DNA from: Polyangiaceae bacterium
GTDB taxonomy: Bacteria > Myxococcota_A > Polyangia > Polyangiales > Polyangiaceae
DNA length: 64,000 nucleotides
Direction: 5' to 3'
Assembly: GCA_016719945.1 (NCBI GenBank)
Contig: JADJYE010000002.1
Location: 558,001-622,000 of the forward strand
Below, piece by piece: positions 52,108 to 60,827 of this stretch (positions are counted from its first letter, which is position 1; every line of letters starts with the position of its first letter). The translations under genes and the position numbers were made by a program. The notes beneath the pieces are model-generated. The model was given only the letters and a program-made list of their open reading frames with translations. It was not told the origin of the DNA and did no database searches.

Positions 52108-53259
52108 TCAGTGGTAGAGAAACCACGACACGCCCGGCTTGATCTCCATGTGGAAATGGTCGGCGTGATCGGCGTCGAAGTTGGGCGTGAGCGCGTAGGT
52201 GAAGATCCCGGCGTCCTTCGCGGAGCAGACGATCTGCCGCAGCTCGCGCGCCGCCGCGCTCTTGCCGTCGAGGTTGACGCCCGCGCCGCAGGTCTTGTCG
52301 CCGATCTTTCCGTCGAAGTGGCTCGACACGAGCAGCGTCGTACCGTCGCTCTTCTTGAGCGCGCCCACGTCGATCGCGAGCCCGGCCGGGTGCCGCGTGC
52401 CCGGCGGCGCCCACTTGCGCTGCGGCGCCACCGATTTCGCGTCGGCCTGCTTCGTTGGCTTGCCCTTCGCGGGAGCGACCTTCGTCGCGGCGCCCTTCTT
52501 GGTGGTCGGCGCGTCGGCCTTCGGCGCGCCGGCCTTCGAGGCGCCGCCCACCGCAGCGGGCGCCGGCTTCTTCTTGGGCGCGGGCTTGGCCAGCTCGGCC
52601 GGGCCGCCACGCAGCGCCGCGTCCGCGTCGACCTCGAGCTCCTTCGCCCCGCGCTTCGAGCGCGTCTTGAGCCCGCCGGTCTTCTCGGACTTCGAGCCCT
52701 TCGGGTCGAGGTGAGCGCGGCGCTTGCTCCCGCGCTTCTTCGTCGTCGGCTTCTCGGTCGGCTCTGAGGTCGCCTTCTTGCCGGAGTCTTCCTTCTTGTC
52801 GAGGCCGGCCTTCTGCATCGCGAGGACCTCCTCGGGCGAAGGAACGTTCGGCCGGTACATCGTGTAGTGCACCAGCTCGACGACGTCGTGCCGCTCGAGC
52901 AAGACGCAGAAGTCGTCGAGCGCGAGCGCAAGCCTCGCGTCGAGCACCTCGAACATGCTGTCCTTGCGCTGATCGGGCGGGAGCGCGCCGTGGACGTCGA
53001 CGCCGTGCAGCGGCCCGGTGAGGCGGATGGGGGACCGGACGGTGCCGTGCGGGCCGACCTTCACGTACGAGACCCCTCGGCGATCGAGCTCGGCGAGCGC
53101 CTGCTCGTTGCTCATGTTGGCGTAGCGATACGCCGGGGTCGCGCTGGCCTCCGCCTGAGGGGGCGCCTCGAGGAAGGGCGAGTCGGCGCGCGCGGCACGA
53201 GGCGAGGCGAGCGACGCGATGGCGAGGGCCGCCGCTGCGACTCTGGCGAGGGCGCGCAT
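52108..53259 (-). CDS. Exported extensin-like / M15-type peptidase
   Basis: The product is 383 residues. A signal peptide (ALAIASLASPRAARADS) precedes an N-terminal domain of about 110 residues, then a long Lys/Ala/Pro-rich linker. The C-terminal domain is extensin-like, with RHPAGLAIDVGAL and DADHADHFHMEI. The His, Asp and His-x-His pattern is that of zinc D,D-peptidases of the VanY/M15 class. It probably trims peptidoglycan cross-links or peptides in the periplasm. Two domain Cys (TCGAG and IVCSA) may form a disulfide. The ATG at 53259 opens the signal peptide; upstream codons overlap the divergent protease region. It lies upstream of the kinase pair on the same strand, 143 bases away. Confidence 0.75.
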   Translation of the reverse strand: MRALARVAAAALAIASLASPRAARADSPFLEAPPQAEASATPAYRYANMSNEQALAELDRRGVSYVKVGPHGTVRSPIRLTGPLHGVDVHGALPPDQRKDSMFEVLDARLALALDDFCVLLERHDVVELVHYTMYRPNVPSPEEVLAMQKAGLDKKEDSGKKATSEPTEKPTTKKRGSKRRAHLDPKGSKSEKTGGLKTRSKRGAKELEVDADAALRGGPAELAKPAPKKKPAPAAVGGASKAGAPKADAPTTKKGAATKVAPAKGKPTKQADAKSVAPQRKWAPPGTRHPAGLAIDVGALKKSDGTTLLVSSHFDGKIGDKTCGAGVNLDGKSAAARELRQIVCSAKDAGIFTYALTPNFDADHADHFHMEIKPGVSWFLYH

Positions 53260-53345
53260 CGCCGGGCACCATAGTTCGATCTTCGAGGAAGGCCAGAAAA
53301 AGCGCGGTAGAGTACACGCGTACAGCGGCCCAGCGCCGCGAACGC

Positions 53346-54086
53346 GTGAGCCCCGAACAACGCCCCCAAGCCGAAGTCGAAGCGACGCGCGGCTCACGTG
53401 CCGCCCAGCTCGCGCTCGTGGTCGCGGCCGTCACCGCCAGCGTGACCGCCGCGAGCTACGCGGCGCCGGAGGCCTACGCGACGACCGTGGTCGCGGCGGT
53501 GTTCCTTGGCGCTGCGCACCTGCTGATCCTACGCAAGGACGCGCTCACGATCCGCGCGCACGGGCTGTCGCTCGGCGGCTTGCTCGAGCCCGAGCGCATC
53601 GACACCGCGCGGCTCGCCAAGGCCGCGGTGCGCGCCGTGTTGGTGGCCCTCGTCGCGTTCGCGGTGATCGCGGTCCCGTTCTGGTTCGGCTACCGCGAGT
53701 ACAACCAGCCGAGCCGCCCGTTCTCGTGGCGCGCCGCCGCGCCCGACCTCGAGGAGGTCCTCGGTCAGGTGTTCGTCATCGCCCTGCCCGAAGAGGCGTT
53801 TTACCGCGGCTACGTCCAGACCCGAATGGACGCGCTCTTCCCGCGGCGCTTCTCGATCGCGACGCTGCCGATCGGTGCGTCGATCGTCCTCACCTCGGCG
53901 CTCTTCGCCGTCTGCCACCTGCTCACCATCCCGAACCCCGCGCGGCTGGCGGTCTTCTTCCCGTCGCTGCTGTTCGGCGCGCTCCGGGCCCGCGAGGGCG
54001 GCATCGGCGCGGCCGTGCTCTTCCACGCGTCGTGCAACCTGCTCACCGCCGCCCTCGCCCGCGGGTACTCCGGCAGCGTGCCATGA
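53346..54086 (+). CDS. CPBP-family glutamic intramembrane protease (myxosortase-like)
   Basis: The product is 246 residues with about seven TM helices. The catalytic motif is FVIALPEEAFYRGYVQTRMD (Glu149-Glu150, Arg153). Further conserved polar positions are His in FAVCHLLTIPNPAR and LFHASCNLL. This is the CPBP/Abi glutamic protease family. In myxobacteria, relatives called myxosortases process MYXO-CTERM sorting tails; a protein with such a tail is encoded at 28412. Assignment to that subgroup is inference. The start is GTG, and the stop overlaps the ATG of the HAD phosphatase gene (ATGA), so the two are coupled. Confidence 0.8.
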   Translation: MSPEQRPQAEVEATRGSRAAQLALVVAAVTASVTAASYAAPEAYATTVVAAVFLGAAHLLILRKDALTIRAHGLSLGGLLEPERIDTARLAKAAVRAVLVALVAFAVIAVPFWFGYREYNQPSRPFSWRAAAPDLEEVLGQVFVIALPEEAFYRGYVQTRMDALFPRRFSIATLPIGASIVLTSALFAVCHLLTIPNPARLAVFFPSLLFGALRAREGGIGAAVLFHASCNLLTAALARGYSGSVP

Positions 54087-54748
54087 CGCGCCTCGCGCTG
54101 TTCGACATGGATCGCACGCTCCTCGAGGTGGAGACGGCGAGCCTGTATGTCCGCTACCAGCGCCAGATCGGCGAGGCGACGCTGGTCGATCTGCTTCGCA
54201 CGCTAGGCTGGGTCGCGCAGTACACGTTCGGCACGCTCGACATGGCGAAGGTCGCGCAGAAGGCGCTGCGCTCGCTCGCGGGGGTGCCGGAGATCGTCGT
54301 CGCGGCGCGCTGCGACGACTGGTTCCGTCGTGTGGTCGAGCGCCACTTGACCGACGGCGGCCGCCTGGCCGTCCGCGCCCACCAGGAGCGAGGCCACACC
54401 TGCGCGATCGTGACCGGCGCCTCCGCCTACGCGTCGAGGCCGCTCGCGCGTCTGCTCGGCGTGCCGCACGTGGTGTCCACCGTCTTCGAGGTCGACGCAG
54501 ACCACAGGTTCACGGGGCGGGCCGTCATGCCGCTCTGCCTCGGCGAGGGCAAGCTCGCGCGCGCCGAGCGGCTCGCCGAGGAGCTGTCGCTGTCGCTCGA
54601 CGACGCGGTGTTCTACACCGACAGCATCAGCGATCTGCCGCTGCTCGAGCGCGTCGCCGAGCCGGTCGCGGTCAACCCCGACCCTCGCCTCGGGCGCCTG
54701 GCGCGGGCGCGCGGCTGGCGCGTCGAGACCTGGCGCGCGCGGCCCTGA
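54083..54748 (+). CDS. HAD-superfamily phosphatase, subclass IB (SerB/CicA-like)
   Basis: The product is 221 residues. Motif I is ALFDMDRTLLEVE, with the nucleophile Asp and the DxDxT pattern altered to DMDRT as in the HAD-IB group. Motif II is AIVTGASAYASRP and motif IV is FYTDSISDLPLLE. HAD-IB enzymes hydrolyse phosphoserine, phospholipid-like or other small phosphates; the CicA-like subgroup has this length. Its ATG overlaps the stop of the intramembrane protease gene, a conserved-looking coupling that suggests a shared envelope role. Confidence 0.82.
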   Translation: MTRLALFDMDRTLLEVETASLYVRYQRQIGEATLVDLLRTLGWVAQYTFGTLDMAKVAQKALRSLAGVPEIVVAARCDDWFRRVVERHLTDGGRLAVRAHQERGHTCAIVTGASAYASRPLARLLGVPHVVSTVFEVDADHRFTGRAVMPLCLGEGKLARAERLAEELSLSLDDAVFYTDSISDLPLLERVAEPVAVNPDPRLGRLARARGWRVETWRARP

Positions 54749-54855
54749 GGCGCAGCGCCCGTTGCTTGCGTGGTCCAGCGCGTCGACCCGCGCGCTCGGC
54801 TGGCGACCCAGGTGAGTCTCCACCAGAGCAACGCTGTCGCTGTCCAGCCTGATCG

Positions 54856-54884
54856 TTGCGTCGTCACAGAAATGTAACGATACT
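54856..54884 (+). promoter_or_regulatory. Candidate promoter placing the next gene nearly leaderless
   Basis: TTGCGT (54856-54861) and GATACT (54879-54884) are 17 bases apart. Transcription would begin about 6 bases before the ATG at 54897, and no Shine-Dalgarno is visible there. Confidence 0.4.
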
Positions 54885-54896
54885 GCTACCGAAACG

Positions 54897-56558
54897 ATGG
54901 CGCTGCCCCTGCCTCCCCGTCCGCTGCTCGAGCTCACGCGCGAGCGGACGGCCAAGCGCCCCATCATCCGCGTGAGAGCCTCGACGGAGGACGCACCTCC
55001 GAGCGAGTGGGGCTCGCTCCTCGGGGACCTCGCGCGCCCGTCTCGCTCCGAGCCTCACACCGACATCGAGTGGCGCGTCCACGACAAGACGCACATCGAG
55101 TTCGCCATCGACTACCCGTTCCGCGCGACGCCGGTCGGCTACACCTGGGAGGCGTATTTCTTCGTCCCCGACAGCTTCCGCCTGGCGGCGACGACGTACG
55201 ACAAGAAGCAGATCTACGACGATCTCCTCAGCTATGTGCGCCTCGCCGTGCCGGAGCTCCACTTCGAGGAGGCGGCGGACGAGTGCGATCTCGAGAGGGC
55301 CGGGTCGCTGCTCTCGGAGCTGCTCGAGGTCATCCGGGCCGCGGCGGGCGAGGTCGACGGCAGCCCCGCCTCGCGCGCCGCCGTGCGGCGCCTGCGCGTG
55401 TTCGCCTGCGTGATCCGGGCGTCTGGCCTCGAGGCGCAGCGCGCGATGCTCGCCGCGGTCGACGCGGCGCAGACGCCCGAGGAGGCGTCCGTCGCTACGA
55501 GCGGCTTCTCCAAGCTCGCGCAGCGCATCGCGCGGAGCTACCGCGCGCTGCTCGCCGAGGCGAAGAAGAGCGAGCTGCCCGGCGAGGTCGACGTCGCGCT
55601 GCGCTGGGTCGACGAGGACCTCTCGCTGTTCCTCGAGGCGCTCGCCGCCACCGCCAGCGTGCACATCCACCAGCGCACCGAGGACGGTTCGGATCGCTGG
55701 GCCGAGCATGCCTCGAGGCTCGCCGCCGACGCCGTGGGGGAGGCGCGTTACCGGCGCGATCGGGGCTACGGCGCGATCGGCTCCGACGCGGCGTCGCCGC
55801 GTCAGATCGAGCACTTCGAGTTCCGACGCCACGTGCTCAAGCGCTTCACCTCGAGCGTGCTGTGGCTGAAGCACGAGGTGCGCGAGGGCGCGACCTGGGT
55901 GCTGCATTTCTTGTACGCCCTGGCCGCCGCCGTCGCGATGGCCTTCGCGGTCGTGGCCACGTTCAAGGCGATGGACTTCCAAGAGTTCCTGATGCCGTAC
56001 GTGATCCTCCTGGTCGTGTCGTACGCCGTGAAGGACCGCATGAAGGCCATCCTTCAGTCCGTGCTGGCCCGCTGGGCCGAGAAGCGCTTCCCCGATCGCG
56101 CGTGGACGATCCGCGACGAAGAGCGCACCGAGTCCGTCGGCGTGGTGCACGAGAACGCCGGCTTCCGCGACTTCGCGAACCTCCCCGAGGGGGTGCTCTC
56201 GGCTCGTCGAGTCACGCGCGAGCACGCGCTCGAGGAGTTCGCCCGGCCGGAGACGGTGCTGTGGCACAAGAAGAAGCTGAAGCTCGCGCCGCGCAAGGTG
56301 GGGCGCCTGACGTCTCCGATGATGACCGAGATCTTCAGGCTCAACATCGGGTCGTGGCTCGCGCACACCGATGACCCGAACCGGACCATCACGTTCGCCG
56401 ACCCGGATCAGGGCGTGGTGTGCTCGGCGACCGCGCGCCGCGTCTACAACATCAACGTCGTGTATCGGATCACGGGCGACGGCGCTTCGCGTCCTTGGCG
56501 TCGCATCCGCGTGGTCGTCTCGCGCAAGGGCGTCGAGCGCATCGATCCGATCGCGTGA
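54897..56558 (+). CDS. Large membrane protein of unknown function
   Basis: The product is 553 residues. A soluble, mostly helical N-terminal region of about 330 residues includes DIEWRVHDKTHIEFAIDYPF and YTWEAYFFVPDSFRLA. Two adjacent TM helices lie at about residues 340-385 (FLYALAAAVAMAFAVVATFK and FLMPYVILLVVSYAVKDRMK). A C-terminal cytoplasmic region of about 165 residues contains NIGSWLAHTDDPNRTITFAD and a nuclease-like or beta-rich end (VYNINVVYRIT). No known catalytic motif is seen. The first 50 residues are basic and Pro-rich, with no signal peptide. It is a conserved-looking gene without a name that I can give. Confidence 0.6.
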   Translation: MALPLPPRPLLELTRERTAKRPIIRVRASTEDAPPSEWGSLLGDLARPSRSEPHTDIEWRVHDKTHIEFAIDYPFRATPVGYTWEAYFFVPDSFRLAATTYDKKQIYDDLLSYVRLAVPELHFEEAADECDLERAGSLLSELLEVIRAAAGEVDGSPASRAAVRRLRVFACVIRASGLEAQRAMLAAVDAAQTPEEASVATSGFSKLAQRIARSYRALLAEAKKSELPGEVDVALRWVDEDLSLFLEALAATASVHIHQRTEDGSDRWAEHASRLAADAVGEARYRRDRGYGAIGSDAASPRQIEHFEFRRHVLKRFTSSVLWLKHEVREGATWVLHFLYALAAAVAMAFAVVATFKAMDFQEFLMPYVILLVVSYAVKDRMKAILQSVLARWAEKRFPDRAWTIRDEERTESVGVVHENAGFRDFANLPEGVLSARRVTREHALEEFARPETVLWHKKKLKLAPRKVGRLTSPMMTEIFRLNIGSWLAHTDDPNRTITFADPDQGVVCSATARRVYNINVVYRITGDGASRPWRRIRVVVSRKGVERIDPIA

Positions 56559-56579
56559 GCCGGGTGACCGGGCACGCTG

Positions 56580-58469
56580 TCAGGAGAGCGCGAGCATGCG
56601 CACGGTCTTCGGCTTCACCCGGATGTCGAGCGCCCCGTCGACGACCTCGTAGGACTGATCCTTCAAGACGTCGGTCGCGTGCGACACCCCGCCCCCGACC
56701 ACGACGCGCGCGCCGCAGTCGCTCTCGGAGGGGTTGATCAAGAACAGCACCTTTGGGGCGCCGCGCTCGTCCTCGTGGAGCGTCGCGAAGACCCCGTCGG
56801 GATCGATGCCATAGGCGGGCAGGTCGAACGCCTCGATCGCGCGCGCGACGAGGCGCTCGACGTCCCCGGGGTCGGCCTTGCAGAGCACGGGAAGGTCGTC
56901 GTGCGGGCTGCGGAGGCGGGCCAGATCGAGCGGCTCGCTGAGCGCGCGGCGCGCGCCGCCGAGCTCGGGAGAGCGCGGGCCGACCGTGACGAGGGTCCCG
57001 CTGGAGGCGGCGGCGCACAGTCGCTCGTGGTAGCCGAGCCCGAGGTCGTCCTCGAGGCAGCTCTCCCTCGCGCCGGCGCCTGCGACGGAGAAGAACGCGC
57101 CCGACACCGGCCCGAACGCGTGCGTCACCCGGGCGAGGCGCCGCTCGTTGCGGGGGATGAGGATGCGCACCGGCGCTCGCCGGCGAAGGCGCTCGAAGTC
57201 GAGCTTCGCGAGCGCGTGCGTGAGCTTGCGCCAGAACAACGAGAAGGGGCGCTCGCGCCCGTGCGGATCGATGGGCGCACCGATCCAGCGGTCCCGCTCG
57301 ACCGCCATGTACAGGTTGAACCCGCGCAGGCCGTACGCGAGCGCCGTGAGGACCGTGAAGACGCTGTCCCGCTCGTCGAGCGGCGGGAAGAAGGGAGGAA
57401 ACCCGGCGCCCATCTCGCAGCCGAAGGCCGGGACTCCGAGGGCGTCGCAGCGGACCGCGAGCTCGCTCGTGCGGCGCATGATGGTGACGCGCGTCGTGGG
57501 CGAGGCCTGGTTGTAATAGTCGTAGCCGATCAGATCGACGGCGCCTCCGACGCGCGCAGCGTTGAGCGGCGTCGCCTCTTGCCCCGGCGGGAAGTTGTGC
57601 GAGCGAGGCAGGCCGTCGAGCCCGGCGTCGGTGAGGGCGCCCGCGAAGCGGTGCATCGCCCGCGCGAGCATGTGCTCGTGGAGCTCGGCCCAGTCGACGT
57701 GGCGCACGAGCTCGGCCGGGGTCTTTGCGTCGAACCTCACGGGCGGCTCGATGTCCCCGAAGCGCGGGGAGCCCTCCGCGCTGGGGTCGAACCCGTACGC
57801 CGCCCCGAGCGCCTCGAGGGTCTTGTATTTGTCGCGCAAGAACGCGCGGTAGAGGGCGATCGCGTCGGGGTGGTAGTCCTGATCGTAGGCGCTGTCGCGG
57901 AAGTACATGGCGCCCTCGTTGTCGACCTGGAGCATCACCACGGGGCCATCCGGGTAGAGCAAGGGCCCGAGCGTCGCGCCGAGCGCGCGGAAATACCGCG
58001 CGGTCTCGTCCAAGAACACCTCGCTCGCGTAGCTCGGCACCGGGAACGCCTGCGGAAGCATCGGGAGCACCACGGGGTTTCCCTTCGGCGAGCGGGCCTG
58101 GCACGCCGGGTCCCAGACGACTCGCTCGGGGATGCCGAAGTGCGTCAGCTCGGCGTTGATGTGCGGACCCGGCCGCACGATCGCGTACAGGCCGAGGTCG
58201 TGGACGATCTTGAGGAACGCGGCGAGATCGCGCTTGGGATCGTTCGCGCCGAGCTCGAGCACGCCGGGGGCGATCTCGTGCACGTTCCAAGGCACGTACG
58301 TGTCGATGATGGGCAGGCCGAGCGACTGCGTGGCGAGCAGGCAAGGCCGCCAGTCCTTCGGATCGAGGCGCCAGTAGTGCACACTTCCGGCGAGCAGCGG
58401 CACGACACGCCCGCCGATCTCGAGGCCCTCTCGCACCAGCGTCACGCCTCGGCTCTTCGCTCGCTCCAC
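56580..58469 (-). CDS. Glycoside hydrolase family 35-type beta-galactosidase
   Basis: The product is 629 residues. The TIM barrel starts at LLAGSVHYWRLDPKDWRPCL, the GH35 opening (usually S-x-H-Y-x-R). TYVPWNVHEIAPG and YAIVRPGPHINAEL follow in order. The acid/base Glu is in LQVDNEGAMYF (about residue 184), and the nucleophile Glu is probably in FGCEMGAGFPPFF (about residue 351). The usual acid/base motif Q-x-E-N-E is Q-V-D-N-E here. There is no signal peptide, so it appears cytoplasmic. GH35 enzymes release terminal beta-galactose or related sugars. The C-terminal 200 residues are beta-rich accessory domains. The start is GTG. Confidence 0.82.
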   Translation of the reverse strand: MERAKSRGVTLVREGLEIGGRVVPLLAGSVHYWRLDPKDWRPCLLATQSLGLPIIDTYVPWNVHEIAPGVLELGANDPKRDLAAFLKIVHDLGLYAIVRPGPHINAELTHFGIPERVVWDPACQARSPKGNPVVLPMLPQAFPVPSYASEVFLDETARYFRALGATLGPLLYPDGPVVMLQVDNEGAMYFRDSAYDQDYHPDAIALYRAFLRDKYKTLEALGAAYGFDPSAEGSPRFGDIEPPVRFDAKTPAELVRHVDWAELHEHMLARAMHRFAGALTDAGLDGLPRSHNFPPGQEATPLNAARVGGAVDLIGYDYYNQASPTTRVTIMRRTSELAVRCDALGVPAFGCEMGAGFPPFFPPLDERDSVFTVLTALAYGLRGFNLYMAVERDRWIGAPIDPHGRERPFSLFWRKLTHALAKLDFERLRRRAPVRILIPRNERRLARVTHAFGPVSGAFFSVAGAGARESCLEDDLGLGYHERLCAAASSGTLVTVGPRSPELGGARRALSEPLDLARLRSPHDDLPVLCKADPGDVERLVARAIEAFDLPAYGIDPDGVFATLHEDERGAPKVLFLINPSESDCGARVVVGGGVSHATDVLKDQSYEVVDGALDIRVKPKTVRMLALS

Positions 58470-58592
58470 GGGGGCGGTAGCCTACATCAAACGGCGCCCG
58501 CCTGAGCTCGCTCGAGGGCGCCGGGCAGCGTTGGGTGCAGCTCACCTCGCGACACCGTCGCCCCGACTCGATCCACGCGCTACCCTTGGGTC

Positions 58593-59522
58593 GTGAGCGC
58601 GCGCCCGACCGTCCTGTTCGCCCTTCTGCTCTCCACCCTCGCCCCGCTCGCCGCGTGCGGCTCGAGCCAACCCGAGGCAAAGAGCGCGGAGGCTGAAGCC
58701 TCGCGACCCCGCGACGCCGCGAAGATCGCCCAGCAGGTCATCGGCGGGAAATACGGCGCGCTCGTGCACGTCAACCGCGCGCGCGGCAACCCATCGGCTG
58801 CCAAGTTCCTGCAGGTTGGCCTGGTGAAGGAGCTGCTCGAGGGGACCAGCTTCGAGCCGCTCAACGACATCGAGCGGGTCTTCGTGACCGGGGTGAGCGC
58901 GTCGGATCCCCGAGCCGTGGTGTTCGCCGAGCACAACCTCACCCAGCAGCGCATCCCGCAGGTCGTGGTCGACCTCGTCAACAAGAGCGAGCCCAAGGGT
59001 CAGGTCCTGATGGCGGGGCCCTATGAGTGGCGGGTGAAGGTCCAGAAGAAGGGGCGCGGCGGCGTCCTCGCGTTCATCCCGCCCCGGTACTTGGTGTTGG
59101 TCCCCGAGGACCTGGTGGGCAGCCTCGACGCGTTCGAGCAGACGGGCGGGCTGCCGCTGCCGACCGGCGAGGAGGTCGCGAAGTTCTCGGCGGAAGACCC
59201 GTCGAACACCTTGCGGGCGAAGTTCGCGCCGACGATCCCGCCCACGGTCTCGAACCTCGCGGGGGATGTGTTCCTCAAGCCCGACGGGGGCGTCAACATC
59301 CAGGCGATCGGGCAGAGCACCGCCACCACGGCCCAGCAAGACGCCGCCGATCTCACCAAGAGCGTCGATGACGCGACCAGCATGAACCTGGGCAAGATCA
59401 AGATCCGGGCGTTCAAGGCGCCGGTCTTCGTGCCCGAGGGCGATCGCATCGTCACCCAGCACGACCTGTCGCAGGGAGAGGTCGAGACGATCATGAGCGT
59501 CGCGGCGTCCTTCATTCAATGA
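58593..59522 (+). CDS. Lipoprotein of unknown function
   Basis: The product is 309 residues. The lipobox is LAPLAAC, followed by an Ala/Glu-rich linker. The mature domain starts AAKIAQQVIGGKYGALVHVN and continues with long alternating strands and helices (IERVFVTGVSASDPRAVVFA, RVKVQKKGRGGVLAFIPPRY, GDVFLKPDGGVNIQAIGQST). The pattern suggests an alpha/beta periplasmic domain, perhaps duplicated, but no family is recognised. GTG start. It is divergent from the GH35 gene and 46 bases upstream of the MpaB-type oxygenase gene. Confidence 0.6.
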   Translation: MSARPTVLFALLLSTLAPLAACGSSQPEAKSAEAEASRPRDAAKIAQQVIGGKYGALVHVNRARGNPSAAKFLQVGLVKELLEGTSFEPLNDIERVFVTGVSASDPRAVVFAEHNLTQQRIPQVVVDLVNKSEPKGQVLMAGPYEWRVKVQKKGRGGVLAFIPPRYLVLVPEDLVGSLDAFEQTGGLPLPTGEEVAKFSAEDPSNTLRAKFAPTIPPTVSNLAGDVFLKPDGGVNIQAIGQSTATTAQQDAADLTKSVDDATSMNLGKIKIRAFKAPVFVPEGDRIVTQHDLSQGEVETIMSVAASFIQ

Positions 59523-59568
59523 CCGAGCGCTCGACGTCGACCGAGCGCGACCCTACGAAGCCGGCGCC

Positions 59569-60816
59569 ATGATCGCGCAGCCGCCCCGGCGCTTCGTCTA
59601 CCGCCAAGCGGCCCTCGAGAAATTCGGGCCCGCCGTCGACACGCTGGCCGCCCTGCTGACCGTGGGCGATCCCCTGGCAGACGACCTGCTCGAGGCGACG
59701 AAGCAGCTGCCGAGCGGCGCGCTGCACGACCTGGTCGAGCGCGCATTGAAGCTCGGCATCGATCGCGTGCCCGACGCGCCTCGCGAGCTCAAGGCGCTGT
59801 TCGCCGAGCTCGATCACATCCCAGCCTGGGTGGACAAGCACGCGCTCGAGCGAGGCGGTGAGCTGCTGTTCCGCGCGGGCTGGCTCGGCGGCCTCGCGCT
59901 GGCGTGCTCGCTGCTCTACGGCTACGCGTCTCCGGGCGGAAATAAGCCCCTCGTGTTCTCGGGAAGGCTCGAGCAGCAGACGCCGCGGCGCCTGATCGAG
60001 ACGTCCCGCTTCGTCGAGGCGACCTGCCACCGAAATGGGCTCCTCAGGCACGGCGAGGGCTTCGCGATCACGGTCAAGGTGCGGCTCATGCACGCGCACG
60101 TCCGACGCATGATCGCCAAGTCTGGCCGGTGGAGCGTCGAGGACTGGGGGCTGCCCGCGAACCAGCACGACATGGGCGCGACCGGGCTCTTGTTCTCCTT
60201 CGTCGTGATCGAGACGCTCGCGCGGTTCGGCTTCGAGCTCTCGGAGGAGGAGCGCCACCTCTACATGCAGCTGTGGCGGTACTCGGGCTACTTGATGGGC
60301 GTCCACCCGGAGGTGCTGCCCGCGGGCTACCTCGACGCTCGCCGCCTCGCCGAGCTCATCGCGACGACGGAGCAAGGCCCGGACGACGACTCGCGCCGCC
60401 TGTCCCGGGCTCTGTTCGCGACGGGCGAGAGCCCGCGGCGGTCGACGCCCGCGGCGGAGGCGAAGGCCAGGCGCCTCGTGAAGATCGGACAAGGGCTCAT
60501 CCGCGGGGCGCTCGGCGAGGAGCTCGCCGACAACCTCGACGTTCCCAGGCACGCCTACCGACACGTCTTCCCTGTGCTGCGCGGCGGCATCGCGCGCTTC
60601 GAGCGCGCGACCCGCCGCCTGCCAGAGGCCGCTCAGCTCGAGATCAAGCGGCGCGCGATGCGACAGGGGCAGGCCTACTGGTCGATGATGATCGGCGCCG
60701 CGGACTGGGCGCTCACGTTCGCCCCGCCCGATGGGCTGTTGGGGTTGAACGCCAAGATCGCCGCCGCCGCCTCCCAACGCGGCGCGACGCTCGCGTCCGT
60801 CGCCCGGCCGCGGTAA
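59569..60816 (+). CDS. MpaB/latex-clearing-protein-type oxygenase (DUF2236)
   Basis: The product is 415 residues, close to the family's usual length. Its central block VKVRLMHAHVRRMI and WGLPANQHDMGATGLLFSFV is diagnostic; the His residues here include the heme ligand in the rubber oxygenase Lcp. HLYMQLWRYSGYLMGVHPE is a further conserved helix. The fold is all-helical and binds a b-type heme. Members include Lcp (cleaves poly-isoprene) and fungal MpaB (oxidative cleavage in mycophenolic acid synthesis). No signal peptide is visible, unlike Lcp, so a cytoplasmic small-molecule substrate is likely. NAD+ synthetase follows after 11 bases. Confidence 0.8.
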   Translation: MIAQPPRRFVYRQAALEKFGPAVDTLAALLTVGDPLADDLLEATKQLPSGALHDLVERALKLGIDRVPDAPRELKALFAELDHIPAWVDKHALERGGELLFRAGWLGGLALACSLLYGYASPGGNKPLVFSGRLEQQTPRRLIETSRFVEATCHRNGLLRHGEGFAITVKVRLMHAHVRRMIAKSGRWSVEDWGLPANQHDMGATGLLFSFVVIETLARFGFELSEEERHLYMQLWRYSGYLMGVHPEVLPAGYLDARRLAELIATTEQGPDDDSRRLSRALFATGESPRRSTPAAEAKARRLVKIGQGLIRGALGEELADNLDVPRHAYRHVFPVLRGGIARFERATRRLPEAAQLEIKRRAMRQGQAYWSMMIGAADWALTFAPPDGLLGLNAKIAAAASQRGATLASVARPR

Positions 60817-60827
60817 ACGGCGACCCC

